DNA of 5,863 bases from the NCBI GenBank assembly GCA_937875715.1, contig CALEHZ010000377.1, forward strand, positions 1 through 5,863, in the 5' to 3' direction. Below, piece by piece: positions 4,090-5,863 of this stretch (within the stretch, counting starts at the first letter, position 1; every line of letters begins with the position of its first letter). The notes beneath the pieces were generated by a model. That model was not told where the DNA came from and did not search any database. It was given only the letters and a program-made list of their open reading frames with translations. A program made the position numbers and the translations under genes. This DNA comes from an uncultured Campylobacter sp. (GTDB lineage: Bacteria; Campylobacterota; Campylobacteria; Campylobacterales; Campylobacteraceae).

Positions 4090-5863
4090 TTATAAAATCT
4101 CTCTTTGCCCTTTGGCGTTTGCTGGGCCTAAAACGCCGTTTTGCTCTAGTTGTTCGATGATGTTTGCAGCGCGGTTGTAGCCTATGGTTAAGCGGCGCTG
4201 TAAGTAGCTAATTGAGGTTTTTTTCTCAGCCAAAATCACCTCTTTTGCCTGTTCGTATAACTCGTCTAGCTCGCCTACGCTGCTAGAGCTGCCAGAGCTG
4301 CTGCTGCTTTCGTCTTTGATAAAGCTCTCGTCGTATTCTGGCTCGCCTTGTTCTTTTAAAAACTCCACGATTTTTTCTATTTCACCCTCGCTGGCAAATG
4401 GTGCGTGAAGTCTTACAAGTCCTGGGCTGCCTGGCGGCGTAAAGAGCATGTCGCCACGCCCCAGTAAGCTCTCAGCGCCTAACTGGTCTAAAATCACCTT
4501 GCTATCTATCTTTTGTCCTACTCTGTAGCTTATGCGGCTTGGCAGGTTTGCTTTGATTAGTCCGGTTACTACATCTACGCTAGGGCGCTGCGTGGCGATG
4601 ATGAGGTGGATGCCGCTGGCACGGGCTTTTTGGGCGATTCTGGCGATTGAGATTTCTACTTCTTTGCCAGCTGTCATCATAAGATCTGCTAACTCGTCAA
4701 TTATAACCACAATAAAAGGAAAAGTCTGCCCGCCGATTGCTTTCATTTTTTCATTGTAGCTTTCTATGTTTTTGCTGTGAGTAGCAGCCATGAGCGTGTA
4801 GCGGCGATCCATTTCTACTACTAGATTTGCTAGCACGGTTACTGCTTTTTTTGGCTCAGTTATGACAGGTGTGAGCAGGTGGGGAATGTCATTATACATA
4901 GAAAACTCAAGTATTTTGGGATCTACCATCACTAGCTTTAGTGTCTTTGGGCTATTGCGATAAAGCAAGCTTAAAATCATAGAGTTTATTCCTACGCTTT
5001 TACCACTGCCAGTGGTGCCTGCGATTAGCAGATGCGGCAGCTTTTTAAGGTCAGTTATAAATGGGTCGCCCACGATGTCCTTGCCTAGCGCCATGGTTAG
5101 CTCACTTTTTGAGTTTGTAAAAAGCTCGCTTTCTAGGATTTCACGCAAATAAATCGTTTGAATCTCGCTATTTGGGATCTCAATTCCCACTACATCTTTG
5201 CCAGGAATCGGCGCTTGGATGCGAATAGTCTGTGCTTTTAGCGCCATTGCTAGATCATCTTGTAGATTTAGGATTTTTCGCACTGGCACGCTAGCAGCTG
5301 GCTTGAACTCAAAGGTCGTCACCACAGGCCCTGAATATGTGCGAATCACATCGCCTTCAATCTTAAACTTACGAAGCTTATCAAGCAAATCAGCAATTTT
5401 TCTATCAATTTCAGCTTCGCTTACGCCTTTGGCTTTTTTTGGTGCTGGGGTCAAAAACTCTAAACTAGGCAGCTTAAAATCGCGTGGCTTTTCTTGTTTG
5501 CCTTTTTCTATTTGGGCTAGGATTTCTTTGTTTTCAGCTACTTCGCTTAGGATTTCTACGCCTGTGGCTGTGATTTTTGGGCTGTTTGAATTTTGCTCAC
5601 GCCCCGCTGGGTCTGAATTTTCTGAAATTTGTTCTGAATTTTCTAAACTTGAATTTTCAGAAAATTCACTTTGTGAAATTTTCGCAATTTCATAAAATTC
5701 ATCGTCTGAATTTTTTGCTTCGCAACCCGTTGGGTCTGAATTTTCTGACTTTGAATTTTTTGAATTTTCTGAATTTTTTGAAACTGCTTTTGGTGCTTGT
5801 TTTGGGCTTTGTTTTGGTGCTGGTTTTGAAGGTAAATTTTTTATGACAAAGGCTTTTAAAACT
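4090..5863 (-). CDS. ftsK: DNA translocase FtsK, 5'-truncated (linker, motor and gamma domain)
   Basis: An ATP-driven DNA pump at the division septum that clears the chromosome terminus and, through its C-terminal gamma domain, activates Xer recombination (XerH/difH in this group). The frame stays open from the right edge to the TAA at 4090-4092, giving 590 residues; the TTG at 5454 is not the real start, because the conserved sequence EILSEVAENKEILAQIEKG lies upstream of it. The membrane N-terminus is outside the window. Reading 5' to 3': a Pro/Lys/Gln-rich then Glu-Asn-Ser-rich linker (5863 to about 5580); the motor, with Walker A GTTGSGKS (4996-5019), Walker B FIVVIIDE (4693-4716) and ATQRPSVDVVTG; a Ser-only stretch (4279-4308); then a winged-helix gamma domain (about 4093-4269) with IGYNRAANIIEQLE. 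The C-terminus REIL overlaps an ATTTTATAAAAT palindrome. The linker is largely made of short repeats also found in the spacers. Confidence 0.97.
   Translation of the reverse strand, partial: VLKAFVIKNLPSKPAPKQSPKQAPKAVSKNSENSKNSKSENSDPTGCEAKNSDDEFYEIAKISQSEFSENSSLENSEQISENSDPAGREQNSNSPKITATGVEILSEVAENKEILAQIEKGKQEKPRDFKLPSLEFLTPAPKKAKGVSEAEIDRKIADLLDKLRKFKIEGDVIRTYSGPVVTTFEFKPAASVPVRKILNLQDDLAMALKAQTIRIQAPIPGKDVVGIEIPNSEIQTIYLREILESELFTNSKSELTMALGKDIVGDPFITDLKKLPHLLIAGTTGSGKSVGINSMILSLLYRNSPKTLKLVMVDPKILEFSMYNDIPHLLTPVITEPKKAVTVLANLVVEMDRRYTLMAATHSKNIESYNEKMKAIGGQTFPFIVVIIDELADLMMTAGKEVEISIARIAQKARASGIHLIIATQRPSVDVVTGLIKANLPSRISYRVGQKIDSKVILDQLGAESLLGRGDMLFTPPGSPGLVRLHAPFASEGEIEKIVEFLKEQGEPEYDESFIKDESSSSSGSSSSVGELDELYEQAKEVILAEKKTSISYLQRRLTIGYNRAANIIEQLEQNGVLGPANAKGQREIL
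4279..4308 (-). repeat. AGC/TCT serine-codon run between the FtsK motor and gamma domains
   Basis: Ten codons read S-S-S-S-S-G-S-S-S-S, mostly AGC with two TCT. It is a flexible tether for the gamma domain; the near-identical triplets could change number by slippage without shifting frame. Confidence 0.8.
5588..5777 (-). repeat. In-frame GAATTTT/AAAATTC repeat cluster in the ftsK linker
   Basis: On the + strand GAATTTT starts at 5588, 5615, 5636, 5651, 5708, 5738, 5753, 5762 and 5771, and the inverse AAAATTC at 5661 and 5694. Every interval between the nine direct copies is a multiple of 3 (27, 21, 15, 57, 30, 15, 9, 9), so each reads Glu/Lys/Gln-Asn-Ser in FtsK; the two inverse copies read Glu-Phe. 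TTTCATAAAATTCA (5688-5701) and AAAATTCACTTTG (5661-5673) are identical to bases 3990-4003 and 3996-4008 in the dapF-ftsK spacer. A 23-base unit occurs twice, at 5603-5625 and 5726-5748, with one mismatch. Confidence 0.85.

Noticed and set aside
5452..5454. TTG as the start of ftsK.
   Set aside because: FtsK-type sequence continues upstream in frame to the window edge; this codon is an internal Leu.
5198..5695. 165-codon reading frame on the plus strand.
   Set aside because: Antisense to the FtsK alpha/beta region and linker; no recognisable domain.
5577..5846. 89-codon Leu/Asn/Phe-rich reading frame on the plus strand, which could be taken for a membrane peptide.
   Set aside because: It is the antisense reading of the ftsK linker repeats, which lack stops in this frame. 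The hydrophobicity comes from TTTT-rich repeats, and the minus-strand frame is continuous with FtsK.

Overview
The window looks like chromosomal housekeeping DNA from a Campylobacter-type bacterium (Campylobacterota). The base composition is AT-rich, the genes are tightly packed, and a TATAAT -10 box with no recognisable -35 lies before queF. The FtsK, QueF, DapF and L-serine dehydratase proteins also fit this group. Genus level is as far as I would go: no species marker is present, and this is judged from the sequence without a search.

Layout. Positions 1-1252 (+) hold the 3' nine-tenths of an iron-sulfur L-serine ammonia-lyase gene (sdaA), whose 5' end lies outside the window. A 172-base spacer full of GAATTTTATAAAATTC-type palindromes follows, ending in the queF promoter. 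queF (1425-1835, +) makes the tRNA queuosine precursor preQ1. It overlaps by 4 bases (ATGA) a gene for a YfbR-like HD-domain phosphohydrolase (1832-3067, +). After a 44-base spacer built from a 17-bp tandem repeat comes dapF (3112-3969, +), diaminopimelate epimerase for lysine and peptidoglycan synthesis. queF, the HD gene and dapF read as one transcription unit. dapF converges on ftsK (4090-5863, -), the DNA translocase of chromosome segregation, whose membrane N-terminus lies beyond the right edge. The 120-base convergent spacer carries an AT-only hairpin and a separate palindromic element.

The enzymes are ordinary, and I found no mobile element, CRISPR array, RNA gene or defence/toxin system. 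The unusual layer is a family of short GAATTTT/AAAATTC repeats. They fill all three longer spacers and also make up about 190 bases of coding sequence in the ftsK linker. There, nine direct copies and two inverted copies keep one reading frame and give a protein linker rich in Glu-Asn-Ser. This resembles palindromic elements that colonise both spacers and reading frames, and is the best candidate here for something undescribed.
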